Part shown: in pieces, positions 1-6,896 of the stretch
Position numbering within the stretch: position 1 is the stretch's first letter
How the letters are laid out: every line of letters starts with the position of its first letter
Origin: Streptomyces litmocidini
Lineage (GTDB): Bacteria; Actinomycetota; Actinomycetes; Streptomycetales; Streptomycetaceae
Assembly: GCF_014649755.1 (NCBI RefSeq)
Contig: NZ_BMTQ01000005.1
Span: 186,001-250,000 of the forward strand
Reading direction: 5' to 3'
DNA length: 64,000 bases
Position numbers and translations under genes: made by a program
Notes under the pieces: model-generated
Databases searched by the model: none
Seen by the model: the letters and a program-made list of their open reading frames with translations, nothing else
Told to the model about the DNA's origin: nothing

Positions 1-41
1 GCATCGCGGGGGCGTACGCGACCGGCGCCGACGGCCGGTGA
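1..41 (+). CDS. 3' end of an upstream gene, possibly pseudouridine-5'-phosphate glycosidase
   Basis: Only the last 12 codons (ending ATGADGR, then TGA at 39-41) lie in the window. The stop overlaps the GTG start of the PfkB kinase, so the two genes are translationally coupled. In Streptomyces a PfkB kinase in this arrangement often follows psuG, with the two acting in pseudouridine breakdown. That identity is inferred from the partner only; the fragment is too short to identify by itself. Confidence 0.4.
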   Translation, partial: IAGAYATGADGR

Positions 42-952
42 CCCGGGCCGGAGGCGCGCTGCTGGTCGTCGGGGACGTGGTCACGGACGTCGTCGCCCGG
101 CACCGGACCCCGCTCGCTCCCGCCACGGACACGGCGGCGGAGATCCGGACCCTGCCGGGCGGTGCCGGGGCCAACGCCGCCTGTTGGGCGGTACGTTCGG
201 GGTGGGGCGACGTGCGGCTGCTCGGCCGGGTGGGGACGGACGCGGCCGGCTGGCACGAGCGTGCGCTGCGCGGGGCGGGCGTGCGCCCCCTGCTCGTCCC
301 GGACGCGGACGCGGCGACGGCCACCGTGATCGCGCTGGTGGACGGTTCGTCGGAGCGCACCTTCCTGACGGACAGCGGCGCCGCGCTGCGCCTCTCCCCC
401 GCCGACTGGTCCGCGGGGCTGCTCGACGGCGTGGCCCGGCTGCACCTCTCGGGGTACCTGTTCTTCGCCGCGCCGAGCCGCGAGACGGCCCGGCGGGCGC
501 TGCGGGACGCACGGGACGCGGGGGTCCCGGTGAGCGTGGACCCGGCCTCGGCGGGGTTCCTGGCGGAGCTGGGAGCGGACCGCTTCCTCGCGGCGGCGGA
601 GGGCGCCGAGACCCTGCTGCCCAACGCGGACGAGGCCCGGTCGCTCACCGGGTGCGGCGAACCGGAGGCGGCGGCAGCGGAGTTGAGCCGTCGTTTCCCG
701 CTGGTCGTGGTCACCCTCGGGGCGGCGGGCGCGCTGGTCGCCGAGGGCGGCACGGTCACCGCGCGGGTGGCGGCGCCACCGGTGCGGCCCGTGGACTCGA
801 CGGGCGCGGGCGACGCGTTCGCCGGGGCGTTCCTGGCCGCACGGCTCAGGGGCGCGGCCCCGGTGCGGGCCGCGGAGGCGGGCTGCCGCGCGGGCGCGGA
901 GGCGGTCACCACCGTGGGCGGCAGACCCTCGGAGGGCCCGGTCACCGACTGA
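38..952 (+). CDS. PfkB-family sugar/nucleoside kinase
   Basis: A 304-residue ribokinase-fold kinase that phosphorylates a sugar or nucleoside hydroxyl with ATP. The N-terminal PfkB signature GGAGANAA is at residues 41-48. The C-terminal signature DSTGAGDAFAG begins at residue 253, with the catalytic-base Asp at 259. The length is usual for the family. The GTG start at 38 overlaps the stop of the preceding gene, so expression is probably coupled. If that neighbour is psuG, the likely substrate is pseudouridine. This is inference, and ribokinase, fructokinase and adenosine-kinase-like activities remain possible. Confidence 0.85.
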   Translation: MTRAGGALLVVGDVVTDVVARHRTPLAPATDTAAEIRTLPGGAGANAACWAVRSGWGDVRLLGRVGTDAAGWHERALRGAGVRPLLVPDADAATATVIALVDGSSERTFLTDSGAALRLSPADWSAGLLDGVARLHLSGYLFFAAPSRETARRALRDARDAGVPVSVDPASAGFLAELGADRFLAAAEGAETLLPNADEARSLTGCGEPEAAAAELSRRFPLVVVTLGAAGALVAEGGTVTARVAAPPVRPVDSTGAGDAFAGAFLAARLRGAAPVRAAEAGCRAGAEAVTTVGGRPSEGPVTD

Positions 953-972
953 CGGCGGGACGGTCGCCGAGG

Positions 973-1083
973 CACCGGGCTACCGGGCTACCGGGCTGCC
1001 GGGCTACCGGGCTACCGGGCTGCCGGGCTGCCGGGCTGCCGGGCTGCCGGGCTGCCGGGCTGCCGGGCTGCCGGGCTGCCGGG
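973..1083. repeat. Tandem 8-bp repeat (about 13 units)
   Basis: Thirteen perfect-length copies of an 8-bp unit, ctaccggg or ctgccggg, run from 980 to 1083 after a partial unit at 973. The order is A A G A A G then seven G units, where A and G mark the variable third base. It lies in the gap between the convergent stops of the PfkB kinase (952) and the uridine-kinase-like gene (1111). Slippage-prone microsatellites of this kind vary in copy number between strains. It encodes nothing evident. Confidence 0.9.
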
Positions 1084-1110
1084 ACCCGGACTCGCCGCTG
1101 GAGCCGGGCG

Positions 1111-1755
1111 TTACGGCCTGAGTCCCGTCCAGGCCGGGTGGCGCGGGTCGTCCGCCCGCACGACGACGTCCGCCGCCTCGGTGGGACCGACCTCCGTCTC
1201 GTACCGGGCGAAAGCGGGCAGGGTCCAGGACTCCTCCGTGCGCCGGGCGAGGGCGGCGGGCGAGAGGCGCAGGTGCACGGCGAGGTCGAAGGGGAACCAG
1301 TGGCCGAGCAGGAAGGGCCCGTGCAGCACGAGCACCCCGCGCGGCGGCAGCGTGACGTACGGGCTGCGGGTCGCGCGGTCCGTGGCCGGGTCCCACAGAT
1401 CCGGCAGCACGCGCCCGCTGCCACCGGGCTCCAGCGGGCCGAAGACCTCCCGCCACAGGGCCCCGGTGTCGGTCCACCCGCTGTAGTACGCGTCGGGGTC
1501 CTGCTTGCCGTACTCGTACCGCAGGGACGCGGGCCGCAGGAAGCCACCGGTCCCCACGACGTGGACCGCTCGCCCGCGCGTGCGCAGGGCCTCGGCGAGG
1601 AGCCCGGCGAACTCGTCCCCGGGCGCGGCGGGCGGCCCGTCGACGCCCACCTTGAGCCAGGCGTCGCCCGCGGCGGCGGGTGACGTGTCGAGGTGGCGGG
1701 CGAGTCCCTCCGCCAGCCGGTCCCAGGTGATCGCCTCGTATCGCATCCCGCTCAT
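1111..1755 (-). CDS. Uridine-kinase-like P-loop protein with altered Walker A
   Basis: A 214-residue protein resembling proteins annotated as uridine kinase in Streptomyces. The fold features are visible: a beta strand (WLKVGVDG) followed by the P-loop position at residues 35-50, a long insert rich in aromatic residues (YEYGKQDPDAYYSGW), and a hydrophobic strand GVLVLHGPFLLG where kinases carry the second acidic or base-binding motif. The canonical GxxxxGK[ST] is replaced by GVDGPPAAPGDEF, with no Lys or Ser/Thr at the phosphate-binding positions, so ATP binding is doubtful or unconventional. It is convergent with the PfkB gene across the 8-bp repeat. The family link is moderately sure; activity is unknown. 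Confidence 0.65.
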   Translation of the reverse strand: MSGMRYEAITWDRLAEGLARHLDTSPAAAGDAWLKVGVDGPPAAPGDEFAGLLAEALRTRGRAVHVVGTGGFLRPASLRYEYGKQDPDAYYSGWTDTGALWREVFGPLEPGGSGRVLPDLWDPATDRATRSPYVTLPPRGVLVLHGPFLLGHWFPFDLAVHLRLSPAALARRTEESWTLPAFARYETEVGPTEAADVVVRADDPRHPAWTGLRP

Positions 1756-1859
1756 CCTGCCCGTCGCTCCCCCTGACGTGTACCGGCCGACGCCCCGGCC
1801 TTACGGTGACCTGGCCGCGCGACCGCACGGCACCCGCGGAGGAGAGGAACCGTTCCCCC

Positions 1860-2276
1860 ATGAGCCTGCGTCAGGAAGCACTGCCCTACGAGACCACGGA
1901 GGCGACGACGCCCTTCGGCCTCGGACTGCACCACGTGCAGCTCTCCCTGCCGCCGGGCGAGGAGGAGGCGTGCCGTCGATTCTACGTGGACGTCCTCGGC
2001 ATGACCGAGATCCGCAAGCCCCCGGTCCTCGCGGCGCGCGGCGGGCTGTGGGTGCGTTCGGACGCGCTGGAGATCCATCTGGGCGTCGAGGAGGACTTCC
2101 GGCCGGCCCGCAAGGGACACCCGGGCATCCTGGTCGCCGACCTCGACGGCCTGGCCGAGCGGCTGACCGCCCGGGGCGTCGAGGTGACCTGGGACGACAA
2201 CTTCCCGGGCCACCGTCGCTTCTACGTCGCCGACTGCCACGAGAACCGGCTGGAGTTCCTCTGCCCCGAGCGCTGA
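1860..2276 (+). CDS. VOC (glyoxalase/bleomycin-resistance fold) protein
   Basis: A 138-residue single-unit vicinal-oxygen-chelate protein. The two beta-alpha-beta-beta-beta modules are recognisable: LGLHHVQLSLPPG with CRRFYVDVLGM at the start, then HPGILVADLDGLAERL and FYVADCHENRLEFLC at the end. Metal ligands are plausible at the first His pair and the C-terminal Glu of NRLEF. The ATG at 1860 is chosen because a GGAGGAGAGG purine run lies just upstream and the conserved fold begins soon after. A longer in-frame extension to 1806 lacks conservation. Members act as dioxygenases, glyoxalases or drug-binding proteins; the substrate here is unknown. Confidence 0.8.
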   Translation: MSLRQEALPYETTEATTPFGLGLHHVQLSLPPGEEEACRRFYVDVLGMTEIRKPPVLAARGGLWVRSDALEIHLGVEEDFRPARKGHPGILVADLDGLAERLTARGVEVTWDDNFPGHRRFYVADCHENRLEFLCPER

Positions 2277-2334
2277 GCCGGCCCGAGCGCCGGGTCGGTT
2301 CGAAGACCGGTCCGGCCGGAGCACCGAGCCGGGC

Positions 2335-2360
2335 TTGACCCTGTCACTGGCGTCAGGGTC
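2335..2360 (+). promoter_or_regulatory. MerR-type operator/promoter for the SDR-merR pair
   Basis: A -35-like TTGACC at 2335-2340 runs straight into an inverted repeat, GACCCTG (2337-2343), 10 bp, CAGGGTC (2354-2360). The dyad occupies what would be the spacer of a promoter firing just upstream of the SDR start at 2375. This geometry, with a dyad inside an over-long spacer, is the hallmark of MerR-family targets. The MerR gene is the second gene of the same unit, so autoregulation is expected. The -10 element is not clear. Confidence 0.7.
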
Positions 2361-2374
2361 CGACCATCGGATCC

Positions 2375-3127
2375 ATGGACACCACCCCACCCACCAGGGT
2401 CGTCGTCGTCACCGGCGCGGGCACCGGCATCGGCCGGGCCACCGCGCGCTCCTTCGCCGCGCAGGGGGCGACGGTCGTCGCCGTCGGCCGCCGTGAGGAG
2501 CCGTTGCGGGAGACCGCCGAGGGACACCCGGGCATCCGCCCGTTCGCCGCCGACGTCACGGCGGAGGGCGCGGCCGAGGAGATCGTCCGCGCCGCGCTGA
2601 CGGACCACGGCCGGCTCGACGTCCTCGTCAACAACGCCGGGATCTCCGCCGGCGGCCCCCTCGGGACCCTCGACCGTTCCGTGATCGCCCCGCTCCTGGA
2701 GACGAACCTCGTCGCCCCGGTCCTGCTCGCCCAGGCGGCCGTCCCCGCGCTCCGGGAGTCCCGGGGCGTCGTGGTGAACGTGACGACGACGATCGGCCAG
2801 CGCGGCTGGCCCGCCGGCTCCGTCTATCCGGCGACCAAGAGCGCCCTGGAGACCCTCACCCGCTGCTGGGCGCTGGAACTCGCGCCGGCCGGCGTCCGGG
2901 TCGTGGCGGTCGCGCCCGGTGCGATCGAGACCCCGATCGCGGACCACATGGGCCTCACCCCGGAGCAGCGGAAGGCCGTGCGGGACCGGCAGCTGGCGCA
3001 CACCCCGCTGGGGCGGATCGGACGACCGGAGGAGGTCGCCTGGGCGATCACGGCGCTCGCCGCTCCGGACGCCGCCTTCCTGACCGGCACCGTCCTGCCC
3101 GTCGACGGGGGCGCGCTGGTCTCGTGA
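2375..3127 (+). CDS. SDR-family NAD(P)-dependent oxidoreductase
   Basis: A 250-residue classical short-chain dehydrogenase/reductase. The cofactor motif TGAGTGIG is at residues 13-20, NNAG near residue 88, a catalytic Tyr-x-x-x-Lys in SVYPATKSA near residue 150, and PGAIETP near 185. The C-terminal PVDGGALVS is typical of FabG-like members. It reduces or oxidises a carbonyl/hydroxyl pair on an unknown small molecule. The stop overlaps the start of a MerR regulator, and a MerR-type dyad sits in front, so the enzyme is probably induced by a small effector sensed by that regulator. Confidence 0.9.
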   Translation: MDTTPPTRVVVVTGAGTGIGRATARSFAAQGATVVAVGRREEPLRETAEGHPGIRPFAADVTAEGAAEEIVRAALTDHGRLDVLVNNAGISAGGPLGTLDRSVIAPLLETNLVAPVLLAQAAVPALRESRGVVVNVTTTIGQRGWPAGSVYPATKSALETLTRCWALELAPAGVRVVAVAPGAIETPIADHMGLTPEQRKAVRDRQLAHTPLGRIGRPEEVAWAITALAAPDAAFLTGTVLPVDGGALVS

Positions 3128-3501
3128 TACGACTGCGCGGGGAGGTGGCGCCCTTGCGCATCGGTGAACTGGCCCGGCGGACCGGGGTGTCGGCCCGCGC
3201 GCTGCGGCACTACGAGCAGGCGGGGCTGATCACGTCGGCCCGCGCGGCCAACGGGTACCGGGTGTACGAGGAGGTCGCCGTCACCCGGGTGTCGAACATC
3301 CGGTACCTGCTGGACGCGGGGTTCACGCTGGACGACGTCTCCGCGTTCCGCACCTGCCTGGACGGGGACGTGTCCGCGGCTCCGCCGTCCGCCCGCGCCC
3401 TGGAGATCGCCCGCGAGCGCCTCGCCGTGATCGACGCGCGCATCGCGGCGCAGACCGCCGCCCGCGACCGCCTGGCGAAGGCGCTGGCCGCCCGGTCCTG
3501 A
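3124..3501 (+). CDS. MerR-family transcriptional regulator
   Basis: A 125-residue regulator with the N-terminal winged helix-turn-helix of the MerR family: LRIGELARRTGVSARALRHYEQAGL, then RAANGYRVYEE and an RVSNIRYLLDAGFTLDD helix. A C-terminal dimerisation helix and short effector tail follow (RERLAVIDARIAA). No metal-binding Cys cluster is present, so an organic ligand is more likely than a metal. The GTG at 3124 overlaps the SDR stop; a TTG ten codons later is an alternative start. It most likely controls its own operon through the dyad at 2337-2360. Confidence 0.88.
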   Translation: MIRLRGEVAPLRIGELARRTGVSARALRHYEQAGLITSARAANGYRVYEEVAVTRVSNIRYLLDAGFTLDDVSAFRTCLDGDVSAAPPSARALEIARERLAVIDARIAAQTAARDRLAKALAARS

Positions 3502-3531
3502 GCCGGGGCCTCGCCGCACGGGACCGGACTC

Positions 3532-3660
3532 CGGCCCGGCCCGGCACTGCACCGCCCGGCCTGGCTCGGCACGACACCGCCCGGCCCGACACCGCTCAGT
3601 CCGGCCCGACACCGCCCGGCCCGGTCCGACACCGCTCAGCCCGGCCCGGTCCGAGCCCAG
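3532..3660. repeat. Imperfect tandem repeat rich in ccggcccgacaccg
   Basis: The gap between merR (ends 3501) and the convergent hxlR stop (3696) is filled by degenerate copies of a unit of about 14-25 bp built from cggcccgacaccgc and variants such as cggcccggtccgac. The sequence has no credible reading frame and resembles slippage-generated intergenic filler. Intra-strand pairing is possible, but no clean terminator stem was found. Confidence 0.7.
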
Positions 3661-3695
3661 GGCCCACCGCACGGGCCTGTGCGGCCGTCCCGTGC

Positions 3696-4343
3696 TCAGC
3701 CCCGCGCGGCCACCGGCGCCGGCCGTTCGAGCACCGCGCGGCCCGACTCCACCGCCTCGCCGAGCGTCAGCTCGCCCGCGGCGAGGGCCCTGCAGGTCGC
3801 CGTGTCGGTCCGCAGCCGGGCGTCGGGCGCGTCCGCTCCTCCGTCCCCGTAGGCCACGCTGCCGTCGGCCCCGAGGCGTACGTGGAACTCGCCCTCGTCG
3901 AGGGTCACTTGGACGACCCCGGTACCGAGTTCCGTCAGCGCGCCGAGGAGCGGGATCGCGTACCAGTGCGCACGGACGGCGTCGGTGGGGCGCGGCTCGC
4001 CGAGTTCGGGCGCGCCCCAGGCGGCGAGGGTGCGCAGGACGGGCAGCAGGTCGCGTCCGCGCGGGGTGAGTTCGTACACGTGCGCCGGGGCGGGCGGGGG
4101 CAGTCGGCGCCGGATGACGAGTTCGGCGCCCTCCATGTCCTTGAGGCGGCCGGCGAGCACGTCGGTGCTGACGCCGGGCAGGTCGGCGTGGAGGTCGGTG
4201 TAGCGGCGCGGCCCGGCGAGGAGTTCGCGGACGACGAGCAGGGTCCAGCGGTCGCCGACGAGGTCGAGGGCGCGCGCGGCGGCGCAGTGCTGGTCATAGC
4301 TGCGGCGGCGTGGCTGACGTGGCATGCGACGCAGTCTAGACAT
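3696..4343 (-). CDS. HxlR-family winged-helix regulator
   Basis: A 215-residue DNA-binding protein. Its first half is a typical HxlR/MarR-like winged helix (CAAARALDLVGDRWTLLVVRELLAGPRRYTDLHADLPGVSTDVL, then LKDMEGAELV and VYELTPRGRDLLPVL). The second half (after about residue 115) is an extra small alpha/beta domain of the sterol-carrier type often fused to actinobacterial HxlR proteins. The ATG at 4343 is preferred over the ATG at 4325 because GGAAAG precedes it at good spacing. That site lies inside the dyad shared with alaA, suggesting autoregulation and control of the divergent aminotransferase. Confidence 0.88.
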   Translation of the reverse strand: MSRLRRMPRQPRRRSYDQHCAAARALDLVGDRWTLLVVRELLAGPRRYTDLHADLPGVSTDVLAGRLKDMEGAELVIRRRLPPPAPAHVYELTPRGRDLLPVLRTLAAWGAPELGEPRPTDAVRAHWYAIPLLGALTELGTGVVQVTLDEGEFHVRLGADGSVAYGDGGADAPDARLRTDTATCRALAAGELTLGEAVESGRAVLERPAPVAARG

Positions 4344-4344
4344 G

Positions 4345-4388
4345 TTGTTGGACTTTCCAAGCTCGAACTTGGTAAAACCAAGCAACAA
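4345..4388. promoter_or_regulatory. Nested dyads in the hxlR/alaA divergent region
   Basis: The 66-bp space between the two start codons contains a palindrome CCAAG-6-CTTGG (4357-4372). It lies within a larger imperfect dyad, 4349-4361 against 4368-4380, with 10 of 13 positions matching. This is flanked by TTGTTG (4345-4350) and CAACAA (4383-4388). A second overlapping arrangement CTTGG-5-CCAAG spans 4368-4382. Promoter elements for both genes must overlap it. It is the likely HxlR operator. Confidence 0.65.
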
Positions 4389-4409
4389 CACTTCTGGGGA
4401 GGTCGGCGC

Positions 4410-5621
4410 ATGGAGTTCCGGCAGTCGAGCAAGCTGAGCGAGGTCTGCTACGAGATCCGCGGCCCGGTCATCGAGCAGGCCAATGCCCTGGAGGAGGCGG
4501 GCCACAGCGTCCTGCGCCTCAACACCGGCAACCCCGCGCTCTTCGGTTTCGAGGCGCCCGAGGAGATCGTCCAGGACATGATCCGGATGCTCCCCAAGGC
4601 CCACGGCTACACCGACTCGCGCGGCATCCTGTCCGCCCGCCGCGCCGTCGCCCAGCGCTGCCAGTCCATGGGACTGACCGGGGTCGACGTCGACGACGTC
4701 TACCTCGGCAACGGCGTCTCCGAACTCATCTCGATGGCCACCCAGGCTCTCCTGGAGGACGGCGACGAGGTCCTGATCCCGGCCCCCGACTACCCCCTGT
4801 GGACGGCCGTCACGACCCTCGCGGGCGGCAAGCCCGTGCACTACCTCTGCGACGAGTCGGCCGACTGGTACCCGGACCTCGACGACATGGCGTCGAAGAT
4901 CACCGACCGCACCCGGGCCGTCGTCGTCATCAACCCCAACAACCCCACCGGCGCGGTCTATCCGAAGGAGGTCCTCGACGGCGTCCTCGACCTCGCCCGC
5001 CGCCACAACCTCATGGTGCTCGCCGACGAGATCTACGACCAGATCGTCTACGACGAGGCCGTCCACCACCCGATCGCCTCCCTCGCCCCCGACCTGGTCG
5101 TCCTCACCTTCGGCGGCCTCTCCAAGACCTACCGGGTGGCGGGCTTCCGCTCCGGCTGGCTGGTCGTCACCGGCCCGAAGCAGCACGCCAGGAACTACCT
5201 GGAGGGCCTCACGATGCTGGCCTCCATGCGGCTCTGCCCCAACGCCCCCGCCCAGTACGCCATCCAGGCCGCGCTCGGCGGCCGGCAGTCGATCCACGAG
5301 CTGTGCGCCCCGGGCGGCCGGCTGCGCGAACAGCGCGACCGGGCCTGGGAGAAGCTCAACGAGATCCCGGGCGTCTCCTGCGTGAAGCCGAAGGGCGCGC
5401 TGTACGCCTTCCCCCGCCTCGATCCCGCCGTGCACAAGATCCACGACGACGAGAGGTTCGTCCTCGACCTGCTGCTGCGGGAGAAGATCCAGGTCGTGCA
5501 GGGCACCGGCTTCAACTGGCCGCGCCCGGACCACTTCCGCATCCTGACCCTGCCGTACGCCGACGACCTCGACGCCGCCGTCAGCCGCATCGGCCGATTC
5601 CTGAGCGGCTACCGGCAGTGA
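4410..5621 (+). CDS. alaA: PLP-dependent aminotransferase, AlaA-type
   Basis: A 403-residue fold-type I aminotransferase of class I/II, closest by eye to alanine-synthesising AlaA (glutamate-pyruvate aminotransferase). Recognisable landmarks are the N-terminal RQSSKLSEVCYEIRGPV, VVINPNNPTGAVYP, LADEIYDQIVYD with the PLP-ring Asp/Tyr, and the lysine motif GLSKTYRVAGFRSGW. A strong GGGGAGG ribosome-binding site precedes the ATG. It is transcribed away from hxlR across a dyad-rich control region. Expected reaction: pyruvate plus glutamate to alanine plus 2-oxoglutarate, in the cytoplasm. Other alpha-amino acids are possible substrates. Confidence 0.85.
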   Translation: MEFRQSSKLSEVCYEIRGPVIEQANALEEAGHSVLRLNTGNPALFGFEAPEEIVQDMIRMLPKAHGYTDSRGILSARRAVAQRCQSMGLTGVDVDDVYLGNGVSELISMATQALLEDGDEVLIPAPDYPLWTAVTTLAGGKPVHYLCDESADWYPDLDDMASKITDRTRAVVVINPNNPTGAVYPKEVLDGVLDLARRHNLMVLADEIYDQIVYDEAVHHPIASLAPDLVVLTFGGLSKTYRVAGFRSGWLVVTGPKQHARNYLEGLTMLASMRLCPNAPAQYAIQAALGGRQSIHELCAPGGRLREQRDRAWEKLNEIPGVSCVKPKGALYAFPRLDPAVHKIHDDERFVLDLLLREKIQVVQGTGFNWPRPDHFRILTLPYADDLDAAVSRIGRFLSGYRQ

Positions 5622-5689
5622 CGTCGGGCCCCTCGTGCTGTCATGATCTACGGGTCTGAACGCCGAGGGAAACGGGAGGGCGGCCGGTC

Positions 5690-6148
5690 ATGGATGCGGC
5701 GCTGATAGCCGTGGCGGGAACCCTGTTGGGCGTCGTCTTCACCCACTGGTTCCAGGGGAGGGCCACCGAGCGCACGGCCGCCCTCGCCCGCACCGAACAG
5801 CTCCGGCAGGAGCGGATCGCGACCTACAGCGCCTTCGCGGGCGCCGTCGTCGACTACCGGCACAGTCAGAACGACCGCTGGTTCCGGGCGCTCCGGCAGC
5901 CCGGCTCGCAGGAGGCGGAAAATTCCCGGCACGCCTCCTACCGGCAGCGCACCGCCGCCCGACAGGCCCTCTTCCGCGTCCAGTTGGTGTGTGACGACCC
6001 GCGGGTCCGGCGCCTCGCCGAAGAGGCCTTCGTGGAATCCCACTGCATTCACGAGGCCGACGACGAGGCGGAACGCGCCCGCCGCTCGGAACAGGCGAAA
6101 GAGGCGCTCGCCGTGTTCATCGCCGCCGCCGGGCCCAGCCTCCGCTGA
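5690..6148 (+). CDS. Small membrane-anchored protein of unknown function
   Basis: 152 residues, not recognised. Residues 3-20 form one hydrophobic helix (ALIAVAGTLLGVVFTHWF). A long charged, probably coiled-coil region follows (ERTAALARTEQLRQERIATYSAF), and then amphipathic helices rich in Arg and Glu up to SLR at the C-terminus. The layout, one N-terminal anchor plus a cytoplasmic helical bundle, is common among actinobacterial hypothetical proteins. It lies 68 bp after alaA and 13 bp before the DUF2293 gene on the same strand, so it may share a transcript with either. Confidence 0.7.
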   Translation: MDAALIAVAGTLLGVVFTHWFQGRATERTAALARTEQLRQERIATYSAFAGAVVDYRHSQNDRWFRALRQPGSQEAENSRHASYRQRTAARQALFRVQLVCDDPRVRRLAEEAFVESHCIHEADDEAERARRSEQAKEALAVFIAAAGPSLR

Positions 6149-6161
6149 CCGGGGACCGGCC

Positions 6162-6851
6162 GTGGACCTCGTCGCCCCCGTCGTCGTCGAACCGCTCCGC
6201 CGGCGCCGCTGCTCGGAATGCCACCGGGGGCCGCTGGACCGGATGATCGTCGAGTTCAACGCGCCGGTCTGTCTGGACTGCGCCGACCTCGGCCATCTGG
6301 TCTTCCTGCGCCGGGGCGACACGGCGCTCACCCGCCGTGCCCGGGAGGCCAGCACGCTCTGGGCCGTGGTCGTACGGCACAACCGGCGCCGCACGCGGTA
6401 CGAGCGTCAGGGCCTGCTCGTCGAGGAGGCCGCCCTCGCGGAGGCGGAACGGGCCTGCCTGGAGGACGCCGAGGCGCGGGCCGCGCGGCGGGCCCGGGAC
6501 GCGGTGCGGCGCGCGGCCGTCGACGCCGGGATCACCGCGGCGCTCCTGGCGGAGATCCTGCGGCTCTTCCCGTCCTGCCCGGCGGACCGGGCCACGGAGA
6601 TCGCCGTCCACGCCTCGGCGAAGGGCAGCGGACGGGTGGGGCGCACGGCCGCGGGCCGCTCCCTCGACCGCGGCGCGGTCACCGCCGCGGTACGAGCCTC
6701 CGTACGGCACGTCGACACGCCGTACGACTCCCTGCTGATGCAGGGGGTCCCCCGGCACCAGGCCCGGACGAGGGTCGCTCCCGCGATCGAGGCGGTGCTC
6801 CGGACCTGGCGCCAGGACGGCGGGACCACGAGCGGCCGGGAACGCGGCTGA
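6162..6851 (+). CDS. DUF2293-domain protein
   Basis: A 229-residue protein from a GTG 13 bp after the preceding stop. The N-terminus carries a CxxC...CxxC pair (CSEC, CLDC) that could bind zinc. A highly charged helical stretch follows (EERACLEDAEARAARRARDA region). The C-terminal half matches the DUF2293 pattern I recall: ILRLFPSCPADRATEIAVHASAKGSGRVGRTAA, then AVRASVRHVDTPYDSLLMQG, with many Arg residues that suggest nucleic-acid contact. Function is unknown; the family is widespread from fungi to actinobacteria. The stop codon lies inside the following terminator stem. Confidence 0.8.
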   Translation: MDLVAPVVVEPLRRRRCSECHRGPLDRMIVEFNAPVCLDCADLGHLVFLRRGDTALTRRAREASTLWAVVVRHNRRRTRYERQGLLVEEAALAEAERACLEDAEARAARRARDAVRRAAVDAGITAALLAEILRLFPSCPADRATEIAVHASAKGSGRVGRTAAGRSLDRGAVTAAVRASVRHVDTPYDSLLMQGVPRHQARTRVAPAIEAVLRTWRQDGGTTSGRERG

Positions 6852-6870
6852 CGGCTCGGGCGTCAGCCGC
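6844..6870. terminator. Stem-loop between DUF2293 gene and chaplin gene
   Basis: Perfect 10-bp stem GCGGCTGACG (6844-6853) with CGTCAGCCGC (6861-6870) and a 7-nt loop. It includes the DUF2293 stop codon. No T-run follows, as is common for Streptomyces terminators. Lying between convergent genes, it could serve both. Confidence 0.65.
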
Positions 6871-6896
6871 GTCGGCCGGCCCTCGGAGAACCGACC

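Noticed and set aside
980..1083. CRISPR-like array at the 8-bp repeat
   Set aside because: Units are contiguous without spacers and far too short; no cas genes are present.
3696..5534. Very long open frame antisense to alaA joined to hxlR
   Set aside because: It is a GC-bias shadow of alaA; only the part downstream of the dyad shows the HxlR winged helix and a ribosome-binding site.
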